From Salinicoccus sp. YB14-2 (GTDB lineage Bacteria > Bacillota > Bacilli > Staphylococcales > Salinicoccaceae), in assembly GCF_001265075.1 (NCBI RefSeq), contig NZ_LFKO01000001.1:657354-721353 (forward strand): 64,000 nt of DNA, in the 5' to 3' direction. The notes beneath the pieces were generated by a model. It was not told the origin of the DNA. It saw nothing but the letters and a program-made list of their open reading frames with translations, and made no database searches. Below, in pieces: positions 1 to 8,252 of this stretch. A program made the position numbers and the translations under genes. Every line of letters begins with the position of its first letter. Within the stretch, counting starts at the first letter, position 1.

Positions 1-224
1 GGCTCCAGGTAATCCAGTATATACAAATGCTCATATGTGCCGTCACTCTGTTCAAAAAATAATTTTTCCGGTCTTGGTTCATCTTCGAATGTCAGTTCCG
101 GAAACCATTTTTTGCTGCCTTCCGTCGTGCCGAAAAAATAGAATACATCCTCAGGTTTTGCATTGATTTCTATCTCAATTGCCTGATATGCATTATATTC
201 ATCCGTCCTGTATTCAGTTTTCAT
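1..224 (-). CDS. SRPBCC/AHSA1-like protein (N-terminal part; cut by window edge)
   Basis: An open frame runs from an ATG at 224-222 to the left edge, preceded by a strong GAGGGGG ribosome binding site at 234-240. The 74 visible residues contain an I-E-I-N-A-K-P-E-D-V-F strand-helix start, then a G-S-K-K-W-F-P-E-L stretch, which is the usual opening of the START-like SRPBCC/AHSA1 fold (small proteins with a hydrophobic ligand cavity). The remainder lies outside the window, so neither length nor ligand can be judged. It could be any AHSA1-type activator or polyketide-cyclase-like protein. It is probably a single gene on the minus strand, downstream of the oxidoreductase at 313-1317. Confidence 0.6.
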   Translation of the reverse strand, partial: MKTEYRTDEYNAYQAIEIEINAKPEDVFYFFGTTEGSKKWFPELTFEDEPRPEKLFFEQSDGTYEHLYILDYLE

Positions 225-312
225 AATCAAAATCCCCCTCGTCATGATTTTAGCCTGTTCACAACAAGTATATCAAATTTCCGGCAAATTAAAAAAGCTG
301 TGCTCTTAAAAT

Positions 313-1317
313 CTATTCTTCAGCCACTTTCACTATCTGCTTGCCAAAGTTGGCGCCTTCAAATAACTTTCGGAATGCTGCCGGAATATTTTCAAAACCG
401 TCATCGATCGAAACTTCAGTGTGGATCTTGCCATCATCCACCCATTCGGAAAGTTGCCGGTCTGCATTTTCGAAATCATCAGCGTAGTTGCCGACGATGA
501 ATGCCTGCATCAATGTCTGGGTTTTTATCAGTGTCGGCTGAATCCTCGGTCCGATATCTTCAGCCGGGTTATTATAGGCGGAAATTGCGCCGCACACCAC
601 AATCCTTGAGAATTTATTCAAATGCTTAAAGACTTCGTCGGAGACCGGTCCGCCGACATTTTCAAAATAAACGTCGATGCCTCCGGCAACCGCTTCTTCC
701 AGGTTTTTATTGAAATCATCAGCTTTATAATCCACGCCTGCATCAAAGCCAAGTGTTTCGGTTAAATAGCTCGTCTTATCCTTACCACCGGCGATGCCGA
801 CGACATGTGCACCTTTGATTTTGGCAATCTGTCCAACGACCGACCCTACTGCACCTGAAGCGGCAGATACAACGACCGTCTCTCCTTCTTCAGGCTTCCC
901 TATTTTTAGTAATCCATGATAAGCCGTCTGACCGGGCATGCCGAGGGTGCTCAGATAAAGGTGAAGCGGCAGGTCGGTATCCGGAATTTTCGTCAGACCG
1001 TCAGCTGAAACCGTATTGTAACGCTGCCAGCTCATGATGCCTTTAACATAGTCCCCTTCTTTCAGCTTTTCTGCATTCGACTGCTCGACCTTGCCGATGA
1101 TATGCCCCGCCATCGGTTCATCCACTTCAAAAGGGTTAGTATATGATTTTGCCCGGGACATGCGCCCTCTCATATACGGGTCAACTGAAACGTAGATGCT
1201 TTTAACAACCACTTCGTCATCCGCGGGCGCTTTCACATCAATTTCTTCAAATCTGAAAGCATCGTCCTCCGGCACCCCTTCAGGTCGTTTGGCCAGTACA
1301 ATCTGTTCATTCTTCAT
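313..1317 (-). CDS. yfmJ: NADP-dependent medium-chain oxidoreductase, YfmJ/leukotriene-B4 dehydrogenase type
   Basis: This 334-residue protein is a zinc-free member of the MDR superfamily that reduces alpha,beta-unsaturated carbonyls with NADPH. Visible signs are the N-terminal substrate domain with V-D-P-Y-M-R-G-R-M (about residues 45-53), the Y-H-G-L hinge region (about 133) and the Rossmann motif A-A-S-G-A-V-G (about 152-158) followed by the G-G-K-D NADP phosphate pocket. No structural-zinc cysteines are present. The frame opens at 1335, but the ATG at 1317 is preferred because a GGAGGT site sits just before it and the family starts there. B. subtilis YfmJ has nearly the same length. It is monocistronic; the in vivo substrate is unknown. 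Confidence 0.85.
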   Translation of the reverse strand: MKNEQIVLAKRPEGVPEDDAFRFEEIDVKAPADDEVVVKSIYVSVDPYMRGRMSRAKSYTNPFEVDEPMAGHIIGKVEQSNAEKLKEGDYVKGIMSWQRYNTVSADGLTKIPDTDLPLHLYLSTLGMPGQTAYHGLLKIGKPEEGETVVVSAASGAVGSVVGQIAKIKGAHVVGIAGGKDKTSYLTETLGFDAGVDYKADDFNKNLEEAVAGGIDVYFENVGGPVSDEVFKHLNKFSRIVVCGAISAYNNPAEDIGPRIQPTLIKTQTLMQAFIVGNYADDFENADRQLSEWVDDGKIHTEVSIDDGFENIPAAFRKLFEGANFGKQIVKVAEE

Positions 1318-1669
1318 AATTTTACCTCCATCCAATTTAACTCTTATCCAGTATAATACTGGAACAGGAGGGTATCAAATATTCAGCAGTCCGTTTGTTC
1401 TGAACCTTCCGCTGCTGGTTGGTGTACAGTACTTTCGCAAGCTTCTTTGAACCATCGGATGGAGTATTTCAACACCTGACATTAATTTTAGGCGCATAAA
1501 AACCCCCTTATAAGTATCAGGAGGAAAATCGTGTTTTTGATTTTTCATTCTTGGATCATATTAGTAATACTACTTTTTCATGGTTTAATTTCTCTTTTAC
1601 TTAAATTCATATCAATAATCACTGCCCACCTGATTGATAGAACACCTTCCAGCATTGATGCTTTAAAAT
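1318..1669. other. 352-bp stretch without an assigned gene
   Basis: This interval lies between two minus-strand oxidoreductase genes. It holds the upstream region of the YfmJ-like gene and the 3' side of the monooxygenase gene at 1670-2662. The only notable thing is a perfect AGGAGG motif at about 1520-1525 followed by GTG at 1531 on the plus strand, opening a hydrophobic reading frame that then runs antisense into the neighbouring gene (see findings). I see no tRNA, no clear terminator and no repeat. Confidence 0.5.
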
Positions 1670-2662
1670 TTACAACAGTTCCTTCGCCAGCAATCTGTAA
1701 ACGTCGAGACGCTTCTCCTGTGAATGTGGAATACTGCAGATCATCGCCTCTTCAAAACCATACATTTCCTGCTCATTTTTCAACTGCTCTGCAACTTCTT
1801 TTGCAGAGCCGACAAGGTGCAGCTTACGTCCTTCTCTGATGCTCATCTTATCGAGTTCACTGAGTGGATAATTCTGTGCCTCTTCCGGTGTCATCGTCTG
1901 GGTAATACGACCTTGCTGCATCATCAGTCTTGAAATATCATAAGGCAATGCTTCATATTCTGCTTCTTCTTTAGTCTCGGCGGTCGTGACCATGTAAGAT
2001 ACGTTGATTTTCGGTTTCTCCATCAATGCAGACGGTTTGAATCTCTCTTTATAGATATCGAGTATTTCTTTCGACAGTTCACCGTTGAAAAATTGTGCAA
2101 ATGAGTAGCCCGCTCCCATTTCCGCCGTCTGGATTGCACTGTTTCCGGTCGACCCGAGCATCCACGCTTCCGGAAGTACAACATTGGAAGGTAAAGCCGG
2201 TGTTGAACCATATAACCGGCCTTCCGGCACTTCATCATTGATCAGCTGCATCGCAATTTCGAATTTGTCATACATATCATCCATCTTCGGCTGTCTGCCC
2301 TGTGCCAGCGCATACATGGCAAAATGGTCGCCCCCGGGCGCCCTGCCGACTCCGAAATCGATTCTGCCGGGAGAAAATGCACTGAGAGTTTTAAACACTT
2401 CAGCCAGTTTCAGCGGCGAGTAATGCATCATCATGACGCCGCCTGTACCGATTCTGATATTTTCGGTTTTAGCAGCAAGCCTTACCGCTGTGATTTCAGG
2501 TGCAGAACTCACATGGGATTTCGTTCCATGGTGCTCAGCCATCCACATCCGGTGGTATCCCAGTTCATCTGCCAATACCGCAAGCTCTTCCGCTTTAACC
2601 AGTGCATCAGCGGATTTATTTCCTATCGTTACCGGTGCCTGATCCAACACGCTCAATTTCAT
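1670..2662 (-). CDS. Luciferase-like (LLM class) flavin-dependent oxidoreductase
   Basis: This is a 330-residue bacterial-luciferase-fold (TIM barrel) FMN-dependent oxidoreductase. The N-terminus carries the typical L-D-Q-A-P strand, M-W-M-A-E-H-H-G at about residues 39-46, G-T-G-G-V-M-M at 72-78 and G-R-I-D-F-G-V-G-R-A-P-G at 99-110, all hallmarks of the YwcH/MsnO8-like LLM branch. Length is normal. An AAGGATGG site precedes the ATG at 2662. It stands alone on the minus strand with a divergent membrane-protein gene starting at 2820. Such proteins are often annotated only by family; substrate cannot be deduced here. Confidence 0.85.
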   Translation of the reverse strand: MKLSVLDQAPVTIGNKSADALVKAEELAVLADELGYHRMWMAEHHGTKSHVSSAPEITAVRLAAKTENIRIGTGGVMMMHYSPLKLAEVFKTLSAFSPGRIDFGVGRAPGGDHFAMYALAQGRQPKMDDMYDKFEIAMQLINDEVPEGRLYGSTPALPSNVVLPEAWMLGSTGNSAIQTAEMGAGYSFAQFFNGELSKEILDIYKERFKPSALMEKPKINVSYMVTTAETKEEAEYEALPYDISRLMMQQGRITQTMTPEEAQNYPLSELDKMSIREGRKLHLVGSAKEVAEQLKNEQEMYGFEEAMICSIPHSQEKRLDVYRLLAKELL

Positions 2663-2819
2663 TTAAAGCCATCCTTTCAATCTTCATCCAGTTAATTTCC
2701 AAAGCAGTAGTAATAGTATCAATAGTCATCCGTTCATTCAATTTTACTGCCTGTTTTACATTGGAATACGAATAATATATTCTCAAAGTAACAAATCCAT
2801 AAAATAAAGGGGTTTTATC

Positions 2820-3422
2820 ATGACGGAACCACAATCTGAAAACAGCAGAACCTCAGACACAGACAGTAAAAATGAATTCTGGATAACAGTAGCACTTTTC
2901 CATATATACTTTATATTTTTCTATATGCTGGTGCTCATCATCTTTTCACGCTTCACAGTCAGCTGGCTTTTACTCATCATCCCGTTCCTGATTGCCGCCA
3001 TGGTGCCGCTTGCGGAAAAAGGGATAATGGCCGAGAAAGAAAAATCAGCCAAAAAAGAAATACTGCCGACTGTAGGCTTCTTAATATTATTTGCGGCCGC
3101 TAAACTGATTCTTATCTTTTCATTACACGACTATTTCGAATCACTTTATATCATTGATCTGGAATCATCGGCAATCGATCTGATTGTCGTCAGTATTTTT
3201 ACAGTCATTCTTGCTTTGGCTCTTTATTTTCTGTTTACGACAGACTCGTGGGTCAACCGCTTCATTTTCGTCATTCTTTCAGTCTATTCGCTTGCCAGAA
3301 TTTTAAACCCTTTCAACGTTATGACTGCGGTTACCGGCTGGACTCTGCAGTACTTGACTCTTATCGCACTGCCGATTATTCTGCTCGCAATTTTTATAAA
3401 AGCAAACAGAAGAAACGAATAA
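2820..3422 (+). CDS. Hypothetical integral membrane protein (about six TM segments)
   Basis: I do not recognise a family for this 200-residue protein. A hydrophilic N-terminus of about 20 residues rich in S, T, D and N is followed by six hydrophobic segments at roughly 23-43, 47-66, 84-101, 118-139, 145-163 and 171-193, with short loops and a basic C-terminus (K-A-N-R-R-N-E). There is no visible catalytic motif. The ATG at 2820 is preceded by an AAAGGGG ribosome binding site. It is divergent from the LLM gene at 1670-2662 and lies upstream of the other membrane-protein genes on the plus strand, but is about 100 bp from the next start, so co-transcription is uncertain. Confidence 0.6.
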   Translation: MTEPQSENSRTSDTDSKNEFWITVALFHIYFIFFYMLVLIIFSRFTVSWLLLIIPFLIAAMVPLAEKGIMAEKEKSAKKEILPTVGFLILFAAAKLILIFSLHDYFESLYIIDLESSAIDLIVVSIFTVILALALYFLFTTDSWVNRFIFVILSVYSLARILNPFNVMTAVTGWTLQYLTLIALPIILLAIFIKANRRNE

Positions 3423-3524
3423 AATCTTCAGAGCTGTTTTATTTTTCGTCAAATCTCGGACAGTCACCTCTGCTTCTGTTTGATATAATATTTGTAAATA
3501 TAAATTGTGGGCCGGGTGATTATT

Positions 3525-3743
3525 GTGTCACGTGAACATTTGAATTCATTGATTATTAAATTTATAACTTTCATTACCGTATTCGCGCTGCTGTATGTTA
3601 TATCAGCCTATATTCTGACTTTCATTACGCCGAATATCAACTGGGCGATGGTGCTACACATCCTTAATATCGGTGTGATGTTCATACTCTCCCTGTTTAT
3701 CAGCAAACATCTGGGCAGATGGATTATAGCAAAAATTTCATAA
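3525..3743 (+). CDS. Small two-TM membrane protein (GTG start)
   Basis: This 72-residue protein has two predicted transmembrane helices (about residues 9-32 and 41-59) and a short basic C-terminus (K-H-L-G-R-W-I-I-A-K). The frame is open from a GTG at 3507, but the GTG at 3525 has the better-spaced GGGTGAT ribosome binding site and gives a start that fits a cytosolic basic N-terminus. A strong terminator at 3750-3789 follows immediately. I cannot name a family; the short conserved-looking twin-helix layout is common for uncharacterised Firmicutes proteins. Confidence 0.5.
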   Translation: MSREHLNSLIIKFITFITVFALLYVISAYILTFITPNINWAMVLHILNIGVMFILSLFISKHLGRWIIAKIS

Positions 3744-3749
3744 CAGACG

Positions 3750-3796
3750 ATATGTCCGGACAGGAATTCATTTTCTTGTCCGGACATATTTTTATT
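3750..3796 (+). terminator. Rho-independent terminator after the small membrane protein
   Basis: Perfect 13-bp inverted repeat (ATATGTCCGGACA at 3750-3762 and its complement at 3777-3789) followed by TTTTATT. It separates the upstream small gene from the phospholipid-type operon that begins at 3852. Confidence 0.85.
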
Positions 3797-3851
3797 GTCG
3801 TAAAATTTCACATTGTGTAATATGATAACTATATTAGGGGGCGGATGAATC

Positions 3852-4457
3852 ATGATCAGTATTTATGAATTAAAGCCTAAATTTCAGCAGTTGTTGAAGC
3901 CGATTGTCAACTTCCTGTACAAAATGAATATTAAACCGAATCAGGTGACCATTGTCGCATGTATTCTTTCAATAATGATTGGCGTGATTTTTTATTTCAA
4001 TCATGATTCGACATGGATTTATATCGTCATCCCGATCTTCATGTTTGTGCGCATGTCACTGAATGCGGTTGACGGCGTGCTCGCCAAAGACTTCAATCTC
4101 CAGTCCGGTCTTGGAAAATATTTGAATGAGCTGACGGATGTCATCAGTGATGCCGCTTTGTTCCTGCCGTTCATACTGGTCGTGAGCCCACACTCTGAAA
4201 CAGTGATGATTTTCATCCTGTTATCCATCATCAGTGAGATGGCCGGCGTGATGGGAGAGAATATTTCAGGCATCAGACAGTATAGCGGACCGATGGGAAA
4301 AAGCGACCGCGCTTTTTTAATCGGCGCCATTTCGGTACTTCTTATTTTCTGGCATCCACTCACACAGTATTTATGGATCGTATTTCTGATTGCATCGGTT
4401 TTAATTGTCATCAATATATATACGAGAGTTAAAAAAGGATTGGAGGAGAAAGCATGA
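3852..4457 (+). CDS. CDP-alcohol phosphatidyltransferase family protein (YnbA-like)
   Basis: A 201-residue membrane enzyme of the CDP-alcohol phosphotransferase family, which swaps CMP of a CDP-lipid or CDP-alcohol for an acceptor alcohol. The catalytic region is at residues 71-100: N-A-V-D-G-V-L-A-K followed by N-E-L-T-D-V-I-S-D. Compared with the canonical D-x2-D-G-x2-A-R-x8-G-x3-D-x3-D motif, the first aspartate is asparagine (N71), the arginine is lysine and the glycine is N92, while D74, D96 and D100 are kept. From memory the YnbA-type branch shows similar changes, so this is probably a subfamily feature rather than loss of function. About six hydrophobic segments. Its stop precedes the CdsA-like gene, which starts at 4454 (ATGA overlap). 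Confidence 0.8.
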   Translation: MISIYELKPKFQQLLKPIVNFLYKMNIKPNQVTIVACILSIMIGVIFYFNHDSTWIYIVIPIFMFVRMSLNAVDGVLAKDFNLQSGLGKYLNELTDVISDAALFLPFILVVSPHSETVMIFILLSIISEMAGVMGENISGIRQYSGPMGKSDRAFLIGAISVLLIFWHPLTQYLWIVFLIASVLIVINIYTRVKKGLEEKA

Positions 4458-5392
4458 ATTTCAATGTACTGACAGATGAGGTGCTCTACGTACTGATCGG
4501 TATTATAGGAATATTAGTCATTTCCACTGCCATCACTTTAGTTTTAAAGAAAAAGAACCCTTCCCATACTGTGGACGAAGTGATGCTCCGCATCAAATCA
4601 TGGTGGGTGATGTTCTTCATCTTCACTTTCGCACTCGTCATCCATTCGACAATATCGCTGATATTCATGGGAATATTGTCATTTCTTGCATTGAAAGAAT
4701 ATTTTTCACTGATACCGTTCAACCGTGCACACCGTCTCGTAATTTTCTGGTCCTATATCGCAATACCGATTCAGTTTCTATTCATATACTTTGAATTTTA
4801 CGGCATGTTCATCGTCTTCATACCTGTCTATATGTTCCTGCTCATTCCGATTCAGGCCATCATTGTCGGGGAAACGAAGAACTTTCTGCAGTCCGTCGCA
4901 TCCGTACAATGGGGACTCATGCTCATGGTTTTCGGCCTGTCGCACCTCGCCTACCTGCTCGTGCTTCCGGGAAAGGAAAACAGCGTGCTCGGTGCCGGAC
5001 TCGTTTTGTTTCTTGTTGTGCTTACACAGGCAAATGACGTCGCTCAGTTTTTATGGGGGAAAACACTCGGCAAACGAAAGATTCTGCCGAAAGTCTCTCC
5101 GAATAAGACATGGGCAGGTTTTTTCGGCGGCGTATTGACAACAACAGTGCTCGCTGTATTGCTCGCTCCCCTGATCACCCCGTTCACTTTGACCGGCAGT
5201 ATCATCGCAGGGCTCTATATCGGTCTGACCGGATTTATCGGCGATGTGAACATTTCCGCATTGAAACGGGATTTGAACATCAAAGATACTTCCGCAATCA
5301 TTCCGGGCCACGGCGGCATACTGGACCGCGTGGATTCACTGACATACACAGCACCGCTGTTCTTTCACTTTGCTCGATTCTTTTACTTTTAA
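4454..5392 (+). CDS. Phosphatidate cytidylyltransferase-like protein (CdsA/YnbB-like)
   Basis: A 312-residue, multi-pass membrane protein of the CdsA family, which makes CDP-diacylglycerol from CTP and phosphatidic acid. The family signature S-x-x-K-R-x4-K-D-x9-H-G-G-x2-D-R-x-D is complete at about residues 268-294, and an S-P-N-K-T-W-A-G-F-F-G-G loop lies at 215-226. About eight hydrophobic segments. It overlaps the preceding gene by 4 nt, so translation is probably coupled. The main housekeeping cdsA (next to uppS/dxr in relatives) would be elsewhere, making this a likely second, specialised copy paired with the CDP-alcohol enzyme upstream. Confidence 0.88.
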   Translation: MNFNVLTDEVLYVLIGIIGILVISTAITLVLKKKNPSHTVDEVMLRIKSWWVMFFIFTFALVIHSTISLIFMGILSFLALKEYFSLIPFNRAHRLVIFWSYIAIPIQFLFIYFEFYGMFIVFIPVYMFLLIPIQAIIVGETKNFLQSVASVQWGLMLMVFGLSHLAYLLVLPGKENSVLGAGLVLFLVVLTQANDVAQFLWGKTLGKRKILPKVSPNKTWAGFFGGVLTTTVLAVLLAPLITPFTLTGSIIAGLYIGLTGFIGDVNISALKRDLNIKDTSAIIPGHGGILDRVDSLTYTAPLFFHFARFFYF

Positions 5393-5403
5393 GGGTGAGA
5401 TAA

Positions 5404-6030
5404 ATGAGAAGTTTATTATTTTCTATTTTAGTCAGGCCTGTCATACTGTTTGTACTCGGAATTAATATACGGCACAGGGAGAAACTACCGGGGTCCGGCC
5501 CGGTTGTAATCATTGCGAATCATAACAGTCATCTGGATACACTGGTCCTGATGTCTTTATTTCACGGGAAAAGTTTTCAAAAAGTCCGGCCGGTGGCTGC
5601 CGGAGATTATTTTATGAAAAATAAATTTCTGGCTTTCTTTTCTACTAAAGTCATGAATATCATCCCGATACAGAGAAAGATGACGAAGGATATACAAGGC
5701 ATGTTTTCACCGATTCTTGAAGCTTTGGAAGATGACAGCATCATCATATTATTTCCTGAAGGCTCAAGAGGTGAGGCGGAACAGCTCAGCAGATACAAAA
5801 GCGGCATCTACTACTTGATGCGGGAAGTGCCTGATATCGATATCGTCCCGGTATTTCTATATGGCCTGGGCAAAGCTCTGCCAAAAGGTTCTTTTATTTT
5901 CGTGCCGTTCTTTGTTGATATTCTCGTCGGTGAGTCATTTAAATACAACGAAAACCGCAAGGAATTCATGGATACTTTAAATGAACGAATGGATAATCTT
6001 GGAGAGGAAGGTCAGTTTAAAGAATGGTAA
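5404..6030 (+). CDS. plsC: 1-acyl-sn-glycerol-3-phosphate acyltransferase (PlsC family)
   Basis: A 208-residue lysophospholipid acyltransferase that would make phosphatidic acid, the substrate of the CdsA-like neighbour. The H-x4-D catalytic motif is N-H-N-S-H-L-D at residues 39-45 and the glycerol-phosphate-binding motif F-P-E-G-S-R-G is at 117-123. A hydrophobic N-terminal segment (about 4-20) anchors it to the membrane. It lies 11 bp after the CdsA-like gene with a GGGTGAG ribosome binding site, and its stop overlaps the next start. Several plsC-like genes per genome are common; this one belongs functionally to the operon. Confidence 0.88.
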   Translation: MRSLLFSILVRPVILFVLGINIRHREKLPGSGPVVIIANHNSHLDTLVLMSLFHGKSFQKVRPVAAGDYFMKNKFLAFFSTKVMNIIPIQRKMTKDIQGMFSPILEALEDDSIIILFPEGSRGEAEQLSRYKSGIYYLMREVPDIDIVPVFLYGLGKALPKGSFIFVPFFVDILVGESFKYNENRKEFMDTLNERMDNLGEEGQFKEW

Positions 6031-6566
6031 TGATGATTGCATCTTTTATATGGGGTTTCAGCGAAGCAACCTTTTTCTTCATAATTCCGGATATGCTACT
6101 GAGCTATTACGCTCTAAAGAATGACAACTTAAAGAATATATTTCTAATAAACATCATCTGCATCACCGGTGCTGCCATCGGCGGCACCGTCATATTCATT
6201 ATGAGCACCGTCAATCACGCCAATGTGGTTGATTTCATGCTGTCAGTCCCCGCCATCCATACATATATGCTCGACCATGTGGAGGCTGAAATGTCAGCCA
6301 ATACTTTTCTGGCACTGGTTACAGGGCCTTTATTCGGCGTGCCCTATAAATTGTTTGCGGCCTTTGCGCCGCTTTACACTAATATATTTATCTTCATACT
6401 ATTTTCCATCCCCGCCCGCTTAATACGATTCATTATCGTTTCACTGATGGCGTATTACTTTTCCCATAAGATTTTTAAAAATTTGTCTTTAAAAGTTAAA
6501 ACCTTGATTTGGCTCTTTGTTTGGATGGTTGTTTACATAATCTATTTTTCTATCCATCCTTTCTAA
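6024..6566 (+). CDS. Membrane protein resembling the VTT/DedA (YqaA-like) group
   Basis: A 180-residue, hydrophobic protein with about five membrane segments. The opening W-G-F-S-E-A-T-F-F-F-I-I-P-D-M-L and the following G-A-A-I-G-G turn resemble the re-entrant E...G/P pattern of VTT (SNARE-associated/DedA) proteins, some of which scramble or flip lipids; this is a resemblance, not a firm assignment. The start at 6024 overlaps the acyltransferase stop (6028-6030) and uses GGAGAGGAAGG at 6001-6011, so it is the last gene of the phospholipid-type operon. Its position suggests lipid handling; the family call is inference. Confidence 0.6.
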   Translation: MVMMIASFIWGFSEATFFFIIPDMLLSYYALKNDNLKNIFLINIICITGAAIGGTVIFIMSTVNHANVVDFMLSVPAIHTYMLDHVEAEMSANTFLALVTGPLFGVPYKLFAAFAPLYTNIFIFILFSIPARLIRFIIVSLMAYYFSHKIFKNLSLKVKTLIWLFVWMVVYIIYFSIHPF

Positions 6567-6604
6567 ATACCCAGTGTGTTTTTTGTTAACTTGGTTAATA
6601 CATA

Positions 6605-6633
6605 TTGACTTACCAGTATTTTTCAGTTAGTAT
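6605..6633 (+). promoter_or_regulatory. Sigma-A promoter of the sulfonate/nitrate-type ABC operon
   Basis: TTGACT at 6605-6610 and TAGTAT at 6628-6633 with a 17-bp spacer, about 44 bp before the TTG start of the ATPase gene. Confidence 0.6.
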
Positions 6634-6676
6634 TCCTATTAGTTTGGTATGACTTTATTTTGTGAGGTGAACGGAC

Positions 6677-7519
6677 TTGAAAGTACAGTTGAAAGATGTA
6701 CATAAAGAATTTAAGAAAGAGCAAAATCAAAAGCTGCAAGTATTGGATGATATCAACTTTGATATTAAAGAAGGTGAGTTCGTTTCGCTTCTCGGTCCTT
6801 CCGGCTGCGGAAAGTCGACAATATTAAAATTGATCGCAGGGCTTGAAACAACTACAGCCGGTGAGGTGCTGGTCAACGGCAAGGCAGTGAACAAACCCGG
6901 AACAGACCGTATCGTGGTATTCCAGGAAGGTGGATTATTTCCGTGGATGACCGTAAAAGAGAACGTATCTTACGGTTTAAATCTAAAAAAAATGTCCAAA
7001 ACAGAAATAGAAGAAAAAACAATGGACGGCCTGCGGATGGTACATCTTATCAATTTCGCAGATGCCTACCCGCATGAATTATCCGGCGGGATGAAACAGC
7101 GTGTGGCTATTGCACGTGCGCTTGTAATGGATCCGGAAGTATTATTGATGGATGAACCATTTGCAGCACTCGACGAACAGACAAGACTCGTGCTCCATAA
7201 AGAACTTCAAAATATCTGGAGAAATACGGGCAATACGATTTTATTCATTACACATAATATTCGTGAAGCACTGACATTGTCGGACCGTGTCCTTCTTATG
7301 AGCACCCGTCCCGGTAAAATAAAAAAATCTTTTACCGTCCAGTCTGCGCGTCCGCGCGATCCTGCGGACAGTGTCATCGTCGATCTTGAAAGACGTGTCA
7401 TGGCGGAGCTTGAAGTTGAAATGGAAAAAGTGTTAAAGGAGGAGTTTGGTGATGACTACAGTTTTAAGACGGATAATCTTCGTAGCAGTGATCATCGGGA
7501 TATGGGAAGTCATATCTAA
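6677..7519 (+). CDS. ABC transporter ATP-binding protein, sulfonate/nitrate/taurine type (SsuB/TauB-like)
   Basis: A 280-residue importer ATPase. Walker A G-P-S-G-C-G-K-S-T (40-48), Q-loop E-G-G-L-F-P-W (about 84-90), signature L-S-G-G-M-K-Q-R (135-142) and Walker B V-L-L-M-D-E-P (155-161) are all intact. The F-P-W Q-loop and overall layout are those of the SsuB/TauB/NrtD class. The start is a TTG at 6677 with a well-placed GAGGTGA at 6664-6670. The C-terminus extends about 68 bp into the permease gene in another frame, an unusually long overlap. With 7452-8231 and 8253-9242 it forms a complete three-gene importer; no desulfonating monooxygenase gene is nearby, so the substrate is open. Confidence 0.85.
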   Translation: MKVQLKDVHKEFKKEQNQKLQVLDDINFDIKEGEFVSLLGPSGCGKSTILKLIAGLETTTAGEVLVNGKAVNKPGTDRIVVFQEGGLFPWMTVKENVSYGLNLKKMSKTEIEEKTMDGLRMVHLINFADAYPHELSGGMKQRVAIARALVMDPEVLLMDEPFAALDEQTRLVLHKELQNIWRNTGNTILFITHNIREALTLSDRVLLMSTRPGKIKKSFTVQSARPRDPADSVIVDLERRVMAELEVEMEKVLKEEFGDDYSFKTDNLRSSDHRDMGSHI

Positions 7520-8231
7520 GCTTGGATTCTTCCCTACATTTATGTTCCCTCCTATCATCATTCCGAATGAGCCCGGCGGTGTCACCGTCATCGGCACACT
7601 CATAGGCAGCATCATATCAGGTCAGATTGTGACTGCTACAGGAACAACGCTGGTCAGATTATTGATTGGTTTCTCGATTGCTGTCGTACTCGGCTTAACA
7701 TTCGGGTTTCTGATTGCCCGCTATAAATGGGTCGACGATACGCTTGGATTCTTTGTTACAGCACTCCAGTCCATTCCAAGCATTGTCTGGTTCCCGCTTG
7801 CGATCGTCTGGTTCGGTCTCGGCAATGCCTCCATACTTTTCATAGTGGCAATCGGAGCAACATGGACAATGACAGTAAACTCGAGCACAGGATTTAAAAA
7901 CGTGCCATCAATTTATATGGATGCCGCAAAAACACTAGGCTCTTCAGGTTCACACCTGCTGAGAACAGTCATTATACCTGCCTCAGTTCCACATATCATT
8001 TCAGGACTGCGCGTAGCATGGGCATTTGCATGGCGTGCAATCATGGCCGGTGAACTGCTCGGTTCAACAGGCGGTCTTGGATATTTACTTGACTTGGGAC
8101 GTTCAATCCAGGCGATGGATCTGGTTCTGTCCATTATGATTGTCATTGGTGTCATCGGAACAATTATAGACAATCAGGTTTTCTTACGTATGGAACGTGC
8201 AGTTGCACGTCGCTACGGTCAAACTGTTTAA
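7452..8231 (+). CDS. ABC transporter permease, SsuC/TauC-like
   Basis: A 259-residue inner-membrane permease of the binding-protein-dependent importer class. The cytoplasmic coupling motif E-x3-G-x9-G region shows as D-A-A-K-T-L-G-S-S-G-S-H-L-L-R-T-V-I-I-P-A (about residues 156-176). About six hydrophobic segments. The frame is open from 7446, but the ATG at 7452 is chosen because a near-perfect AAGGAGGA lies about 8 nt before it. It begins inside the last 68 nt of the ATPase gene, which suggests tightly coupled translation. Confidence 0.85.
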   Translation: MTTVLRRIIFVAVIIGIWEVISKLGFFPTFMFPPIIIPNEPGGVTVIGTLIGSIISGQIVTATGTTLVRLLIGFSIAVVLGLTFGFLIARYKWVDDTLGFFVTALQSIPSIVWFPLAIVWFGLGNASILFIVAIGATWTMTVNSSTGFKNVPSIYMDAAKTLGSSGSHLLRTVIIPASVPHIISGLRVAWAFAWRAIMAGELLGSTGGLGYLLDLGRSIQAMDLVLSIMIVIGVIGTIIDNQVFLRMERAVARRYGQTV

Positions 8232-8252
8232 ATAAAATTCAGGAGGATATAC

